Notes under the pieces: generated by a model
Told to the model about the DNA's origin: nothing
The model's input: only the letters and a program-made list of their open reading frames with translations
Database searches by the model: none
Position numbers and translations under genes: made by a program
DNA from: Azospirillum brasilense
GTDB taxonomy: Bacteria > Pseudomonadota > Alphaproteobacteria > Azospirillales > Azospirillaceae
Length of the DNA: 64,000 bases
Assembly (NCBI RefSeq): GCF_007827815.1
Contig: NZ_VITH01000003.1
Span: 434,001-498,000, forward strand
Direction: 5' to 3'
In this document: positions 50,211-59,649 of the stretch, in pieces
Position numbering within the stretch: position 1 is the stretch's first letter
How the letters are laid out: each line of letters opens with the position of its first letter

Positions 50211-51494
50211 TCACACGTCGACCACCGGGGCCATCGCCTCGGCCATCGCCAGCAGGGCGGCGTCTTGGAAGCGCGGCGCCACCAACTGCACCCCCACCGG
50301 AAGCCCGCGTGGCCCGCGGCCGCAGGGCATGGCGAGGCAGGGGACGTGCAGCACCGTCCAGATCGAGTTGAAGATGTGGTCGCCCGTGGTGTGCAGCCCC
50401 TCCGGCGCCTCGCCCGGCGCGGGCGGGGTCAGGATCACGTCGATGGACTCGAACAGGGCGGCGAAGCGGGGCCGGCAGCTGTCGGCGACGTCGTAGGCCT
50501 CGGTCAGGGTGCGCGTGGTGATGCCGTGGTTGTGCTCGCAATGGTCGGCCAGCTCGGGATGCAGCCGATGGCGGTCGCTGAGGTAAAGGTCGAGGAAGGA
50601 GGCCCGCCCCTCGCCGCGGCGGATCACGTCCTGCACCTCGGCCAGGGTTGAGAAGGCGTCCGGCAGTTCGAAGGGCACGACCACCGCGCCGGCCTCCTCC
50701 AGCCGCCGGGCGGCGAGCAGCAGCGCCGCCTCGCCCGCCGGCTCGATGCGCGACCAGACGGGGGAGCGGCAGAGCCCGACGCGCAATCCCGCCAGCGTGA
50801 CCGGCGCCGTCTTGCCCATGCCCTCCAGTTGGAACGCCTCGGCCATCAGCGCGAGGTCGCCGACCGAACGCCCGTACCAGCCGAGCGTGTCGAGGGACAC
50901 CGCGTAGTGCTTCATCCCTTCGCGGCTGACCACGCCCCAGGTCGGCTTGAAGCCGTAGATGCCGTTGAAGGCGGCGGGACGGATGTGGGAGCCGCCGGTC
51001 TGGGTGCCGAAGGCCAGCGGCACGTGCCGGTCGCCGACCGCCGCCCCCGACCCGGAGGAGGAGCCGCCCGGCGTGTGGGCGAGGTTGACCGGGTTGCGCG
51101 TCGCCGCCTTGCGTCCGCCGGAGGCGAATTCCACCGTGTCGGTCTTGCCCAGCAGGATGCCGCCGGCGCTGCGCGCGATGGCCACGCAGGCGGCGTCGCG
51201 GGCCGGTCGGTGGCCCTGGAAGATCGGCGAGTTCTGGGTGGTCGGCAGGTCGGCGGTGTCGATCACGTCCTTCACGCCGAAGGGCAGGCCGTGCAGCGGG
51301 CCGGCGGCGGGGCGTTTGTCGGCCTCCCGCGCGGCGGCCAGCGCCAGGGCGGGGTCGACGGTGATCCAGGCGCGCACCTGCGGGTCGCGGTCTTCGATCC
51401 GCTCCAGGCAGGAGCGGACCAGCGCCTCGCTGGTCAGGCGGCCATCGCGGATGGCGTGGGCGGCCTCGCTGGCCGTGAGTTCGAACGGTTCCAT
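50211..51494 (-). CDS. Amidase (amidase-signature family), copy 1
   Basis: A 427-residue AS-family hydrolase that cleaves a carboxamide to acid and ammonia. Triad: Lys in GLPFGVKDVIDT, cis-Ser in TPGGSSSGSGAAV and nucleophile Ser in TQTGGSHIRPAAF. It is the last gene of a leftward three-gene unit with amidase copy 2 and an isochorismatase-fold hydrolase, the intergenic gaps being 33 and about 105 bases. Substrate unknown; the tandem arrangement suggests successive hydrolyses of a multi-amide compound. Confidence 0.9.
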   Translation of the reverse strand: MEPFELTASEAAHAIRDGRLTSEALVRSCLERIEDRDPQVRAWITVDPALALAAAREADKRPAAGPLHGLPFGVKDVIDTADLPTTQNSPIFQGHRPARDAACVAIARSAGGILLGKTDTVEFASGGRKAATRNPVNLAHTPGGSSSGSGAAVGDRHVPLAFGTQTGGSHIRPAAFNGIYGFKPTWGVVSREGMKHYAVSLDTLGWYGRSVGDLALMAEAFQLEGMGKTAPVTLAGLRVGLCRSPVWSRIEPAGEAALLLAARRLEEAGAVVVPFELPDAFSTLAEVQDVIRRGEGRASFLDLYLSDRHRLHPELADHCEHNHGITTRTLTEAYDVADSCRPRFAALFESIDVILTPPAPGEAPEGLHTTGDHIFNSIWTVLHVPCLAMPCGRGPRGLPVGVQLVAPRFQDAALLAMAEAMAPVVDV

Positions 51495-51527
51495 AGCTGG
51501 TCCTTTCGGTAAATCAGGCGGGAGGCA

Positions 51528-52928
51528 TCAGGCGGGCAGGGCGGGGCGCTGGCGGTGATGGTCGGTCGCCGCCTGGAAGGCCGCTCCGGCGCGGAAGACC
51601 AGCGGCTCGTCGAACCAGCGCCCGACGATCTGCATGCCCACCGGCATCCCGTCGCCGTCGAAGCCGCAGGGCACGGACATGGCGGGCAGGCCGAGCGCGC
51701 CGAAGCCGTAGGTGAAGCGGCTGACCGCCCGCGTCGCCTCGATCATGTCGGCGCTGTCGTAGATGCGCGGGGCCGTGATGGGGGTGGTCGGGGTGAGGAT
51801 CAGGTCCACCCGTTCGAACAACGTGCGGAACCGCAGCTTCCAGGAGGCCAGCCAGCGCCGCGATTCCGCGTACTGCACGCCGCTCACCGGCAGGCCGAGC
51901 TGCAGGCGGCGCAGCACCTCCGGCCCGATGGACTCCGGCGCGGTTTCCATTTTGTCGAGGTGGTATTGCGCCATGTCGGCGACGAGCAGGGAGAAGGCGG
52001 TGCGGGCCTGCGCCACCTCCGCGTCCTCGATGGTGACGTCGACCAGGACGGCGCCGGCTTTCTCCAGCACCGCCGCCGCGGCGCGCACCCGCTCCGCCAC
52101 CGCGGGCTGGAGGTTGTCGAAGTAGAAGTTGCGCGGCAGACCGATGCGCGTGCCGGCGACGCCCGCCTTCAGGTCCTGCAGGAAATTGCCGAGCAGCACG
52201 TCGACCGAATTGGGGTCCTCCGGGTCATAGCCGGCGATGGCCGCGAAGGCGCGCGCCACGTCGGCGACGGAGTAGGCCAGCGGGCCGACGGTGTCGAAAT
52301 CGACGCTGCACGGGATCACGCCGGTGTTGGACACCCGGCCGACGCTGGGCCGCAGCCCGACCACCCCGCAGAGCGCCGCCGGGATGCGGATGGAGCCGCC
52401 GGTGTCGGTGCCGATGGAGACCCGGCACAGCCCGGCGGCGACCGAGGCCGCCGAGCCGCCGCTCGACCCGCCGGGCACCCGCCCGGTGTCCCAGGGATTC
52501 CGGCAGGGGCCGTGATGCTCGTTCTGGTTCGTCGAGCCCAGGCAGAATTCGGACAGGTTGTTGCGTCCGACCAGGATGGCGCCGGCGTCGCGCAGGCGGC
52601 GGATCAGCGGGGCGTCCCGCTGCCCCATCCGGGCGAAGCGGTCGGACGAGCCGTAGCTGGTCGTCTCGCCGGCCAGTTCGAAGCAGTCCTTGACGGTAAC
52701 CGTCACCCCGTCGAGCAGGCCGGGCCAGTCCCCTGCCGCCCGCGCCTCGTCCTGCGCCTGGGCCCGGCGGATCGCCCCGTCGGCGTCCACCGTCAGCAGG
52801 GCGTTGACGATCGGGTTCAGGCTTTCGATGCGGGCGAGGCGGGCGCGGGTTTCCGCCTCGCTGGCGCCGGGCATGGAGGGGCTGCCGCCGCCGGACCGGG
52901 CCGGATGCGTTGTCGAAAGATCGGACAT
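51528..52928 (-). CDS. Amidase (amidase-signature family), copy 2
   Basis: A 466-residue AS-family hydrolase. Triad: Lys in GVTVTVKDCFELAG, cis-Ser in VPGGSSGGSAASV and nucleophile in GTDTGGSIRIPAALCG, all canonical. N-terminal 20 residues are extra. It differs clearly from copy 1 (about 30 percent identity by eye), so the two are not a recent duplication and probably act on different amide bonds. Similar proteins include glutamyl-tRNA amidotransferase A paralogues and AtzE-like carboxybiuret hydrolases; the latter comparison fits the isochorismatase-fold partner but is unproven. Confidence 0.9.
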   Translation of the reverse strand: MSDLSTTHPARSGGGSPSMPGASEAETRARLARIESLNPIVNALLTVDADGAIRRAQAQDEARAAGDWPGLLDGVTVTVKDCFELAGETTSYGSSDRFARMGQRDAPLIRRLRDAGAILVGRNNLSEFCLGSTNQNEHHGPCRNPWDTGRVPGGSSGGSAASVAAGLCRVSIGTDTGGSIRIPAALCGVVGLRPSVGRVSNTGVIPCSVDFDTVGPLAYSVADVARAFAAIAGYDPEDPNSVDVLLGNFLQDLKAGVAGTRIGLPRNFYFDNLQPAVAERVRAAAAVLEKAGAVLVDVTIEDAEVAQARTAFSLLVADMAQYHLDKMETAPESIGPEVLRRLQLGLPVSGVQYAESRRWLASWKLRFRTLFERVDLILTPTTPITAPRIYDSADMIEATRAVSRFTYGFGALGLPAMSVPCGFDGDGMPVGMQIVGRWFDEPLVFRAGAAFQAATDHHRQRPALPA

Positions 52929-53030
52929 GCGTTGCTGCTTTCCGCTCGCGTGCCGGACGGCTTCGGACGAACTGCTCCGGCGACGGCCTGTTGACGTCGT
53001 TTGGTTGCGCTTGGGGACGAAACCGCCGGA

Positions 53031-53660
53031 TCAGGCGGCGTCGGCCAACGCCAGATGGGCGATGACCGCGTCCAGCGGCATCACGTCGGCGTATTTCTTG
53101 CCCATGTCGAACAGGTTGGCGCGGTGCGGCTCCTCCGCCCGGTCGCCGACGCACTCTTCCACGATGATCGGGCGCAGCCCGTGGGCGGAGGCGTCGATCA
53201 CGCTGGCCCGCACGCAGCCCGAGGTCGTGCAGCCGGTGACCAGCAGCGTGTCGACCGCGTTCGCGCGCAGCCAGGACGACAGGGCGGTGCCGAAGAAGGC
53301 CGAGGCGTGCTGCTTGCGCACGATGAACTCGTTGGGCAGCGGCGCGACCTCCGGAGCGAAGGCGACGTCGGGCGAGTCGGCGGACAGGGTCAGGAGCGAC
53401 GGGATCTTCTCGCCGAACGGGCCGATGCCGCCCGGGGCCTCCGGCGCGATGAAGCAGGCATGGGCGATCGGCATGCCCAAGGGACGAACATGTCCGAGCA
53501 ACTTTCCCGTGGCGGTGATGGCGCTGTTGATGTTGAAGCCGCCGAAGGCGTCCTCGCGCGTGAAGCCGATCTGGAAGTCGATGATGAGGAGGGCGCACTT
53601 GCGGCCGAAGCCGAGCGGCTTGCCGATGCCTTGGCGCTCGTAGATGGAAAGATCGCTCAT
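53031..53660 (-). CDS. Isochorismatase-fold amidohydrolase (N-carbamoylsarcosine amidase-like), copy 1
   Basis: A 209-residue cysteine hydrolase of the N-carbamoylsarcosine amidohydrolase/maleamate amidohydrolase/nicotinamidase class. The catalytic triad is Asp (ALLIIDFQIGF), Lys (VRKQHASAFFG) and Cys in TGCTTSGCVRAS, with the cis-peptide just before. It hydrolyses an amide or carbamoyl group. It is the first gene of the leftward unit and has a paralogue at 59650-60303. ATG 53660 has AAGGAA about ten bases before it; a longer frame to 53735 is rejected. Confidence 0.9.
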   Translation of the reverse strand: MSDLSIYERQGIGKPLGFGRKCALLIIDFQIGFTREDAFGGFNINSAITATGKLLGHVRPLGMPIAHACFIAPEAPGGIGPFGEKIPSLLTLSADSPDVAFAPEVAPLPNEFIVRKQHASAFFGTALSSWLRANAVDTLLVTGCTTSGCVRASVIDASAHGLRPIIVEECVGDRAEEPHRANLFDMGKKYADVMPLDAVIAHLALADAA

Positions 53661-54006
53661 TTCAGGAGGTTCCTTCTTCCGCTGCTGCGCCGCATCACGG
53701 GCGCCCAGACAGCATACAACGAGGTTTTTTTGCATTCAAAGTCCATAGTTTCACCATTTGAAACCCGCCTCTGCCCGCCTTTTGCGCAGATATGCATATT
53801 GCTGTATTCATAAGCAATACCGCAAAATTTTTTGTTAACAAGCTGATTTGAAATGATTTATAGGCCGCCTGCGACAGCCCGTCGCAGGGTGGCACGATTC
53901 CTGCGAATTTGGTCGGGCATAAGGGTCCAGCGCAGATTGTGTGCAAAAATAGACCGGACAAATCTCAGCGCTGCCCGTAAAATCTTTGACACAGAGGAGC
54001 AGGCTT
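53661..54006. promoter_or_regulatory. Divergent control region of the amide-hydrolase cluster
   Basis: A 346-base AT-rich gap between the leftward hydrolase unit and the rightward ABC importer. It holds GTTTCA-N5-TGAAAC (53748-53764), ATATGCATAT (53790-53799), TATTGCT-N9-AGCAATA (53797-53819), TTTTGCG/CGCAAAA outside it (53780-53827), TTGTTAACAA (53832-53841), CCTGCGAC-N5-GTCGCAGG (53868-53888) and a sigma-54 promoter (53890-53904). Several regulators probably bind here. The GntR gene at 61509 is one candidate. Confidence 0.6.
53890..53904 (+). promoter_or_regulatory. Sigma-54 (RpoN) promoter
   Basis: TGGCACGATTCCTGC matches the RpoN consensus TGGCACG-N4-TTGC at 14 of 15 fixed-or-free positions, with the invariant GG (-24) and GC (-12) at exact spacing; only the first T of TTGC is C. 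The start site would be about 53916 and the first gene begins at 54007. RpoN promoters need an enhancer-binding activator, in this organism class most often NtrC under nitrogen limitation. No NtrC consensus was recognised upstream. Confidence 0.75.
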
Positions 54007-55590
54007 ATGGACGGGATCAATCGCAAGGAACGGGCCGGCCGGATCGAGCGGAGCGGGGTCAACCGCCGCCAGTTCGGTACCCTGCTGGCCGCCGGCGCCC
54101 TGGTGGCGGGCAGCGGCTGGCCTCTGCCGGCGTCGGCGGCGCCGCCGGTCCTGCGGGTGCGCATCGGCAGCGACATCGGCAACCTGGATCCCGCCCGCAT
54201 CTTCCAGATCGAGAACCAGACGGTCGCCACCCAGATCTTCAACGGGCTGGTCAAGTATGACGAGGCGAGCAACGCCATCGTCCCCGACCTCGCCACCGGC
54301 TGGGACATCTCCGGCGACGGCACCGTCTACAGCTTCGCCCTGCGCAGCGGCGTCACCTGGCACAAGGGTTTCGGCCCCTTCACCTCCGACGACGTGAAAT
54401 TCTCGTTCGAGCGCGTGCTCGACCCGCAGACCGGCAGCAGCTACAGCGGGCAGCTCGCCTCCATCAAGTCCATCGAGACACCGTCCCCCGACACGGTGGT
54501 CATCACGCTGAAGGAGCCGAACTCCGGCTTCCTGCACAAGGTGTCGGCCTTCAACCAGGGCTGGATCGTCAGCCGCAAGGCGCTGGGCGAGATCGGCGAC
54601 AAGGCCTTCGCGCTGAACCCCATCGGCACCGGCCCCTTCGTGTTCCAGAACTGGGCGCCGGGCCGCGAGGTGAAGCTGTCCGCCAACAAGGACTATTTCG
54701 CGGGCGCGCCCAAGGTCGAGGAGGTGCAGTTCCGCGTCATCAAGGACGAGACGGCGGCGGCTATCGCCCTGGAGAACGGCGAGATCGACATCTTCTTCGG
54801 CCTGCAGCAGCCGGAGGTCATTCAGCGCCTGAAGGGCGGCGGTCTGGTCACCGTGCACGACCGCGACGCCAACCACACGATCAACCTCGTCCTCAACACC
54901 TCGATCAAGCCGCTGGGCGACGTGCGGGTGCGGCAGGCGATCTACCACGCCATCAACCGCAAGGCGCTGATCGACGGCTTCTTCAAGGGCACCAAGTCGG
55001 AGGCGAGCGGCTTCCTGACCTCCTCCTTCCAGGAATTCACCGATCAGGTCCCGCTGTTCCCCTATGACCCGGCCAAGGCCAAGGCGCTGCTCAAGGAGGC
55101 CGGGGTGGGGTCCTTCACGCTGGACCTCGTGGCGCCGGGCGCCAACCCCTACGACAAGATCGTCGTGCCGATCGCCAGCGACCTCGCCGCCGTGGGCATC
55201 GACGCCAAGATCAAGGTGCTGGAGCGCGGCGCCTACCTCCAGGCGCGCAACAAGGGCACGGTGCCGACCTGCATCACCGGCGTCGTCGGCGCGCCGGACC
55301 CGGACAGCCCGATCCTGTCGCTGTTCGCCAAGTCCTCCTTCCCGCCGGGCCTCAACACCGCCCATTACGAGGGCATCGAGGACCTGATCGCCGCCGCCCG
55401 CAACGCCCAGGGCGACGCCGCCCGCAAGGAGGTCTACGGGAAGATCCAGGCCAAGGTGATGGGCGACGTCCCGGTGATCCCGCTCTACGCCGACCACCTG
55501 TACATCGCCCACACCAAGAAGGTCTCCGGCTTCGTCCAGAACTCCCTGTTCACGATGAGCGCCTATCCGGTCTCGCTGCTGGAGGCATGA
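54007..55590 (+). CDS. ABC transporter substrate-binding protein (oligopeptide/dipeptide family)
   Basis: A 527-residue periplasmic solute receptor with a Tat-type signal (VNRRQFGTLLAAGALVAGSG, cleavage after ASAAP). Family hallmarks: RIGSDIGNLDPARIFQIENQ, DLATGWDISGDGTVYSFALR, GVTWHKGFGPFTSDDVKFSF (conserved in SBP_bac_5), then INRKALIDGFF near residue 320. Members bind peptides, nickel or opine-like molecules, and here the ligand is more likely the amide compound that the flanking enzymes hydrolyse. GAGGAGCAGG precedes ATG 54007; it follows the sigma-54 promoter. Confidence 0.92.
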   Translation: MDGINRKERAGRIERSGVNRRQFGTLLAAGALVAGSGWPLPASAAPPVLRVRIGSDIGNLDPARIFQIENQTVATQIFNGLVKYDEASNAIVPDLATGWDISGDGTVYSFALRSGVTWHKGFGPFTSDDVKFSFERVLDPQTGSSYSGQLASIKSIETPSPDTVVITLKEPNSGFLHKVSAFNQGWIVSRKALGEIGDKAFALNPIGTGPFVFQNWAPGREVKLSANKDYFAGAPKVEEVQFRVIKDETAAAIALENGEIDIFFGLQQPEVIQRLKGGGLVTVHDRDANHTINLVLNTSIKPLGDVRVRQAIYHAINRKALIDGFFKGTKSEASGFLTSSFQEFTDQVPLFPYDPAKAKALLKEAGVGSFTLDLVAPGANPYDKIVVPIASDLAAVGIDAKIKVLERGAYLQARNKGTVPTCITGVVGAPDPDSPILSLFAKSSFPPGLNTAHYEGIEDLIAAARNAQGDAARKEVYGKIQAKVMGDVPVIPLYADHLYIAHTKKVSGFVQNSLFTMSAYPVSLLEA

Positions 55591-56531
55591 CGATGGACCG
55601 GCTTCTTCGCCAACTCTCGCAGCTCGCGATCACGGTGTTCGGCATCGTGACCGTGACCTTCTTCCTGGTCCGGATGATCCCCGGCGACCCCGCCCAGTAC
55701 ATGCTGGGCGACTACGCCACCGAGGAGGCGCTGGCGACGCTGCGCGCCCAACTCGGCCTCGACCAGCCGGTCTACGTGCAGTACGGGCTCTACGTGCTGC
55801 GCGCCGTCACCGGGGATTTCGGGTCGTCGGTGGTCACCGGCCGCCCGGCGCTGGAGGAGATCCTGTTCAGCCTCCCGGACTCTGCGATCCTGGCCTTCGC
55901 CGGCCTCGCGGTGGCGGTGGCGATCGGCATCCCGCTCGGCATCCTCACCGCGGAGCGGCAGGGATCGTGGAGCGACATGCTGATCATGATCGTCGCGCTG
56001 TTCGGCATCTCCTTCCCGGTCTTCTGGCTCGGCCTCGCCTCGGTCCTGCTGTTCTCGCAGGAGCTGAAATGGTTCCCGGCGCTGGGGGCCAGCTCGGGCG
56101 GCGGGTTCCTCACCCACCTGCACCATCTGGTGCTTCCGGCCGGCGTGCTGGGCATCTCGGTCGCGGCCTACATCACCCGCCTGACCCGCTCGGCGATGCT
56201 GGAGGTGCTGGGCCAGGACTGCATCCGCGTCGCCCGCGCGATGGGGGTGCCGGAGCGCCGGGTGGTGTGGCGGCTGGCGCTGAAGAACGCGCTGGTGCCG
56301 ATCCTCGCCATCGTCGGGGTGACCTTCGCCTGGTCGCTGGGCAGCGCCATCCTGATCGAGGTGGTGTTCAGCCGGCCGGGCATCGGCTCGATGATCCTGA
56401 AGGCGGTCTCGGCCCGCGACTACCAGCTCGTCCAGGCGGGCGTGCTGGTGCTGGCCGTCGCCGTCGTCCTCGTCAACAGCCTGCTCGACCTCGCCTACGG
56501 GCTGGTCGATCCGCGCCTGTCCACACGGTGA
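55587..56531 (+). CDS. ABC transporter permease (DppB-like)
   Basis: A 314-residue six-span membrane subunit of the oligopeptide/dipeptide ABC family: VFGIVTVTFFLVRMIPGDPA at the N-terminus, cytoplasmic EAA-loop ARAMGVPERRVVWRLALKNA, and last spans IGSMILKAVSARDYQLVQAG and VLVLAVAVVLVNSLLDLAYG. ATGA overlap with the substrate-binding gene at 55587. ATG 55593 is in frame and has GGAGG upstream. Confidence 0.93.
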   Translation: MTMDRLLRQLSQLAITVFGIVTVTFFLVRMIPGDPAQYMLGDYATEEALATLRAQLGLDQPVYVQYGLYVLRAVTGDFGSSVVTGRPALEEILFSLPDSAILAFAGLAVAVAIGIPLGILTAERQGSWSDMLIMIVALFGISFPVFWLGLASVLLFSQELKWFPALGASSGGGFLTHLHHLVLPAGVLGISVAAYITRLTRSAMLEVLGQDCIRVARAMGVPERRVVWRLALKNALVPILAIVGVTFAWSLGSAILIEVVFSRPGIGSMILKAVSARDYQLVQAGVLVLAVAVVLVNSLLDLAYGLVDPRLSTR

Positions 56532-56534
56532 CCC

Positions 56535-57422
56535 ATGGCAGCCACAGCAACCCTTTCCGCGTCCGCTTCGGCGCGGCGGTCGTCCCTGATGCGCTATTTC
56601 CGCCATCCGGGCTTCCTGATCGGCGTGATCCTGCTGACCCTGCTGCTGATCGTGGCGGTGGCGGCGCCCTGGATCGCCCCGATGTCGCCGCTTGAGACCG
56701 ACCTCGCCAACACGCTGGCCCCGCCCTCGGCCGCGCATCTCCTGGGCACCGACCAGTTCGGGCGCGACGTGCTGTCCCGCCTAATCTGGGGAACGCGCAT
56801 CTCCCTCCAGGTCGCCGTCGCGGTGATGGCGCTGTCGCTGTCGCTGGGCATGGTGATCGGCGCGGTCGCCGGCTTCTTCGGCGGCTGGGTCGAGCGGGTG
56901 ACCGTCTCGGTCATCGACATCCTGCTGGCCTTCCCCGGCTTCCTGCTGGCGCTCGCCCTGGTGGCGGCCCGCGGCTCCTCGCTGGAATCCGTCATCATCG
57001 CCGTGGCGCTGGCCTTCACGCCGCGGGTCGCCGCGGTGATGCGGGCGGTCGTCCTGACCATCAAGCCGCGCACCTACGTCGAGGCGTCGAGGGCCATCGG
57101 CATGGGCACGATGCGGCTGCTGTTCCTGCACGTCGTGCCGAACAGCCTGCCGCCGGTGATCGTGGTCGCCACGGTCAGCGCCGCCACCGCCATCCTGGCC
57201 GAGGCGGGCCTGAGCTTCCTCGGCCTCGGCGTTCAGCCGCCGGCCCCGACCTGGGGCAATGTCATCGCCGACGGGCAGAGCTTCCTGGCCTCCAACCCGT
57301 TGATCTCGCTGTCGGCGGGGATCTGCATCGCGGTGATGGTGGTCGCCCTGAACCTGCTGGGGGACGGGTTGCGCGACACGCTCGACCCGCAGATGCGCCG
57401 CTCCTCCGGACGCGTGCTGTGA
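56535..57422 (+). CDS. ABC transporter permease (DppC-like)
   Basis: A 295-residue membrane subunit: N-terminal YFRHPGFLIGVILLTLLLIV, conserved HLLGTDQFGRDVLSRLIWGT, EAA-loop ASRAIGMGTMRLLFLHVVPN and AEAGLSFLGLGVQPPAPTWG. It pairs with the DppB-like subunit; the gap is three bases. Carries the usual DppC features in full. Confidence 0.93.
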   Translation: MAATATLSASASARRSSLMRYFRHPGFLIGVILLTLLLIVAVAAPWIAPMSPLETDLANTLAPPSAAHLLGTDQFGRDVLSRLIWGTRISLQVAVAVMALSLSLGMVIGAVAGFFGGWVERVTVSVIDILLAFPGFLLALALVAARGSSLESVIIAVALAFTPRVAAVMRAVVLTIKPRTYVEASRAIGMGTMRLLFLHVVPNSLPPVIVVATVSAATAILAEAGLSFLGLGVQPPAPTWGNVIADGQSFLASNPLISLSAGICIAVMVVALNLLGDGLRDTLDPQMRRSSGRVL

Positions 57423-57433
57423 GGACGCCCCCC

Positions 57434-58507
57434 ATGCCAAACAAGGCCATGCCCAACCTTCACCCCGTGGCTCCGGCGGCTCCCGTCGCCCCCGCCACGG
57501 CCCCCCGCCCGGTCGCGCTGGAGCTGCGCGACCTGACCACGGTCTTTCCCGGCGACGACGGGCCGGTCACCGTCATCGACGGCGTGTCGCTCGCCGTGCG
57601 GGCCGGCGGCACGCTGGCGGTGGTCGGCGAGTCCGGATCGGGCAAGTCGATGACCTTCCTGTCGGCGCTCGGCCTCGTCGCCGCGCCGGGCCGCGTCCGC
57701 CGCGGCGAGGTGCGGATCGACGGCGCCGACATCCTGCACCAGCCGCCGGAGCGGCTGCGCCGCCTGCGCGGGGCGGTGATTTCGATGATCTTCCAGGACC
57801 CGCTGACCGCGCTGAACCCCGTCTTCACCATCGGCGAGCAGATCGTCGAGGTGCTGCGGGCCCACCAGCGCATCGGCCGCGCCGCCGCCCGCGCCCGTGC
57901 CATCGAGCTGCTGGCCCGCGTCCAGATCCCCGACCCGGCGCGGCGGGTGGACGACTACCCGCACCAGCTCAGCGGCGGGCAGCGCCAGCGCGTGCTGATC
58001 GCCATGGCCATCGCCCTGTCGCCGAAGATCCTGATCGCCGACGAGCCGACCACGGCGCTCGACGTGACGGTGCAGGCGCAGATCCTCGACCTGCTCGCCG
58101 ACCTCCAGGCGGAGACCGGCATGGCGCTGGTGCTCATCACCCACGACCTGGGGCTGGTCGCCAGATACGCCGACGACGTGGCGGTGATGTACGCCGGGCG
58201 GCTGGTCGAGACCGGCTCCATGGAGGAGGTCTTCACCAAACCCCGCCACCCCTACACCCGCGCGCTGTTCCGCAGCATCCCCCGTCTCGACGGCCCGGTG
58301 GACGAGGAGCTTCCGGCCATCGAGGGCCAGCCGCCCAACGTCGCCCGCCTGCCGCCCGGCTGCGCCTTTGAGCCGCGCTGCACGGTCGGCCGCGGGCGCG
58401 CGGACTGCTGCACCCGGCGCCCGCTGCCGCTGGCCGGCGACCGCTCCGGCCACCGCAGCGCCTGTTTCCACGAAGACCTGCCCGACCGGAAGGAGGCCAT
58501 CCGATGA
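57434..58507 (+). CDS. ABC transporter ATP-binding protein (DppD-like)
   Basis: A 357-residue nucleotide-binding subunit with an unusual Pro/Ala-rich first 30 residues. Walker [21 protein letters not shown], signature [14 protein letters not shown], Walker [14 protein letters not shown], and C-terminal oligopeptide/dipeptide-type zinc-ribbon-like stretch ([16 protein letters not shown]). GTP/ATP-driven import together with the DppF-like subunit. GAGGACGCC before ATG 57434. ATG of the next gene overlaps its stop. Confidence 0.93.
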   Translation: MPNKAMPNLHPVAPAAPVAPATAPRPVALELRDLTTVFPGDDGPVTVIDGVSLAVRAGGTLAVVGESGSGKSMTFLSALGLVAAPGRVRRGEVRIDGADILHQPPERLRRLRGAVISMIFQDPLTALNPVFTIGEQIVEVLRAHQRIGRAAARARAIELLARVQIPDPARRVDDYPHQLSGGQRQRVLIAMAIALSPKILIADEPTTALDVTVQAQILDLLADLQAETGMALVLITHDLGLVARYADDVAVMYAGRLVETGSMEEVFTKPRHPYTRALFRSIPRLDGPVDEELPAIEGQPPNVARLPPGCAFEPRCTVGRGRADCCTRRPLPLAGDRSGHRSACFHEDLPDRKEAIR

Positions 58508-59637
58508 GCGACACCCTCTCCGCACCGCCGCCGGCCCTGGAACTCGTCGACGCCACCCGCGTCTTCACCCGCCACGGCGGCCTGTTCAAGAAGGCCGGCA
58601 AGGCGGTGCGGGCGGTGGACGGCGTGTCGCTGACCATCCGTGCCGGCGAGACGCTGGGGCTGGTCGGTGAGAGCGGCAGCGGCAAGAGCACGCTCGGCCG
58701 CCTCGCCCTGCGGCTGGTCGAACCGACCAGCGGGCGGCTGCTGGTCGACGGGCGCGACGTGACCGGCGTGTCGAAGGCCGAGATGCAGGCGATGCGGCGC
58801 GACATCCAGATGGTCTTCCAGGACCCCTACGGATCGCTCGACCCCCGCGTCACCATTGGCCAGAGCATCGCCGAGCCGCTGAAGGTCCATGGCCTGTGGG
58901 ACAGCGACGGGCCGCAGAAGGTCGCCGGGGTGATGAGCCTCGTCGGGCTCGACCCCTCGCACGCCGACCGCTACCCGCACCAGTTCTCCGGCGGCCAGCG
59001 CCAGCGCATCGGCATCGCCCGCGCCTTGACGCTCGACCCCAAGATCCTGGTGCTGGACGAACCGGTGTCGGCGCTCGACGTGTCGATCCAGGCGCAGATC
59101 ATCAACCTGCTCCAGCGCATCCAGCGGGAGCGCGGGCTGTCCTACCTGTTCATCGCCCATGATCTGGCGGTGGTCCGCCATGTCAGCCACCGCATCGCCG
59201 TGATGTATCTCGGCAAGGTCGTGGAGATGGCGGAGCGCGACAACCTCTACCGCCGGCCGCTGCACCCCTACACCGTCTCGCTGCTGGCGGCGGTGCCCAT
59301 CGCCGACGTGCGGATGCGCAACCGCCGCCGCACCTCGGTGACGATGGGCGAGATCGGCTCGGCCACCAACGTGCCGCCGGGCTGCCGTTTCCACCCGCGC
59401 TGCTATCGGGCGCGGCTGGTCGCCGCGGCGGGCGGCGTGCCCACCGAGCGCAGCGGCGACGCCCTGCTGCCGCGCGCCTGCCTGATCGACCAGCCCGCGT
59501 TGAAGGCCTGCGGCGGCACCGATCAAGTCGCCTGCCACTTCCCCGAAACACCGGAAACCCGGTCCGAGGTCGCCACGGCGGTCCTTCAGGACATCGGCTA
59601 TCCGCCCATCCGTCCCATCCCCCTGCAATCAGCCTGA
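58504..59637 (+). CDS. ABC transporter ATP-binding protein (DppF-like)
   Basis: A 377-residue subunit: Walker [22 protein letters not shown]-loop QDPYGSLDPRVTIGQSIAEP, signature QFSGGQRQRIGIARALTL, Walker B KILVLDEPVSALD, and the C-terminal cysteine stretch (CRFHPRCYRARL) of the OppD/F family. Coupled by ATGA overlap to the preceding gene. Completes the five-gene importer. Confidence 0.93.
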   Translation: MSDTLSAPPPALELVDATRVFTRHGGLFKKAGKAVRAVDGVSLTIRAGETLGLVGESGSGKSTLGRLALRLVEPTSGRLLVDGRDVTGVSKAEMQAMRRDIQMVFQDPYGSLDPRVTIGQSIAEPLKVHGLWDSDGPQKVAGVMSLVGLDPSHADRYPHQFSGGQRQRIGIARALTLDPKILVLDEPVSALDVSIQAQIINLLQRIQRERGLSYLFIAHDLAVVRHVSHRIAVMYLGKVVEMAERDNLYRRPLHPYTVSLLAAVPIADVRMRNRRRTSVTMGEIGSATNVPPGCRFHPRCYRARLVAAAGGVPTERSGDALLPRACLIDQPALKACGGTDQVACHFPETPETRSEVATAVLQDIGYPPIRPIPLQSA

Positions 59638-59649
59638 GGATCAACCCCC

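Noticed and set aside
50211..53660. Cyanuric acid/biuret pathway assignment for the amidase genes
   Set aside because: AtzD, AtzF and AtzG/H partners are absent and amidase copy identity to AtzE cannot be shown by eye, so it stays only a comparison.
53965..55512. Long frame antisense to the substrate-binding protein
   Set aside because: Shadow; would overlap the whole importer gene and lacks a ribosome-binding site.
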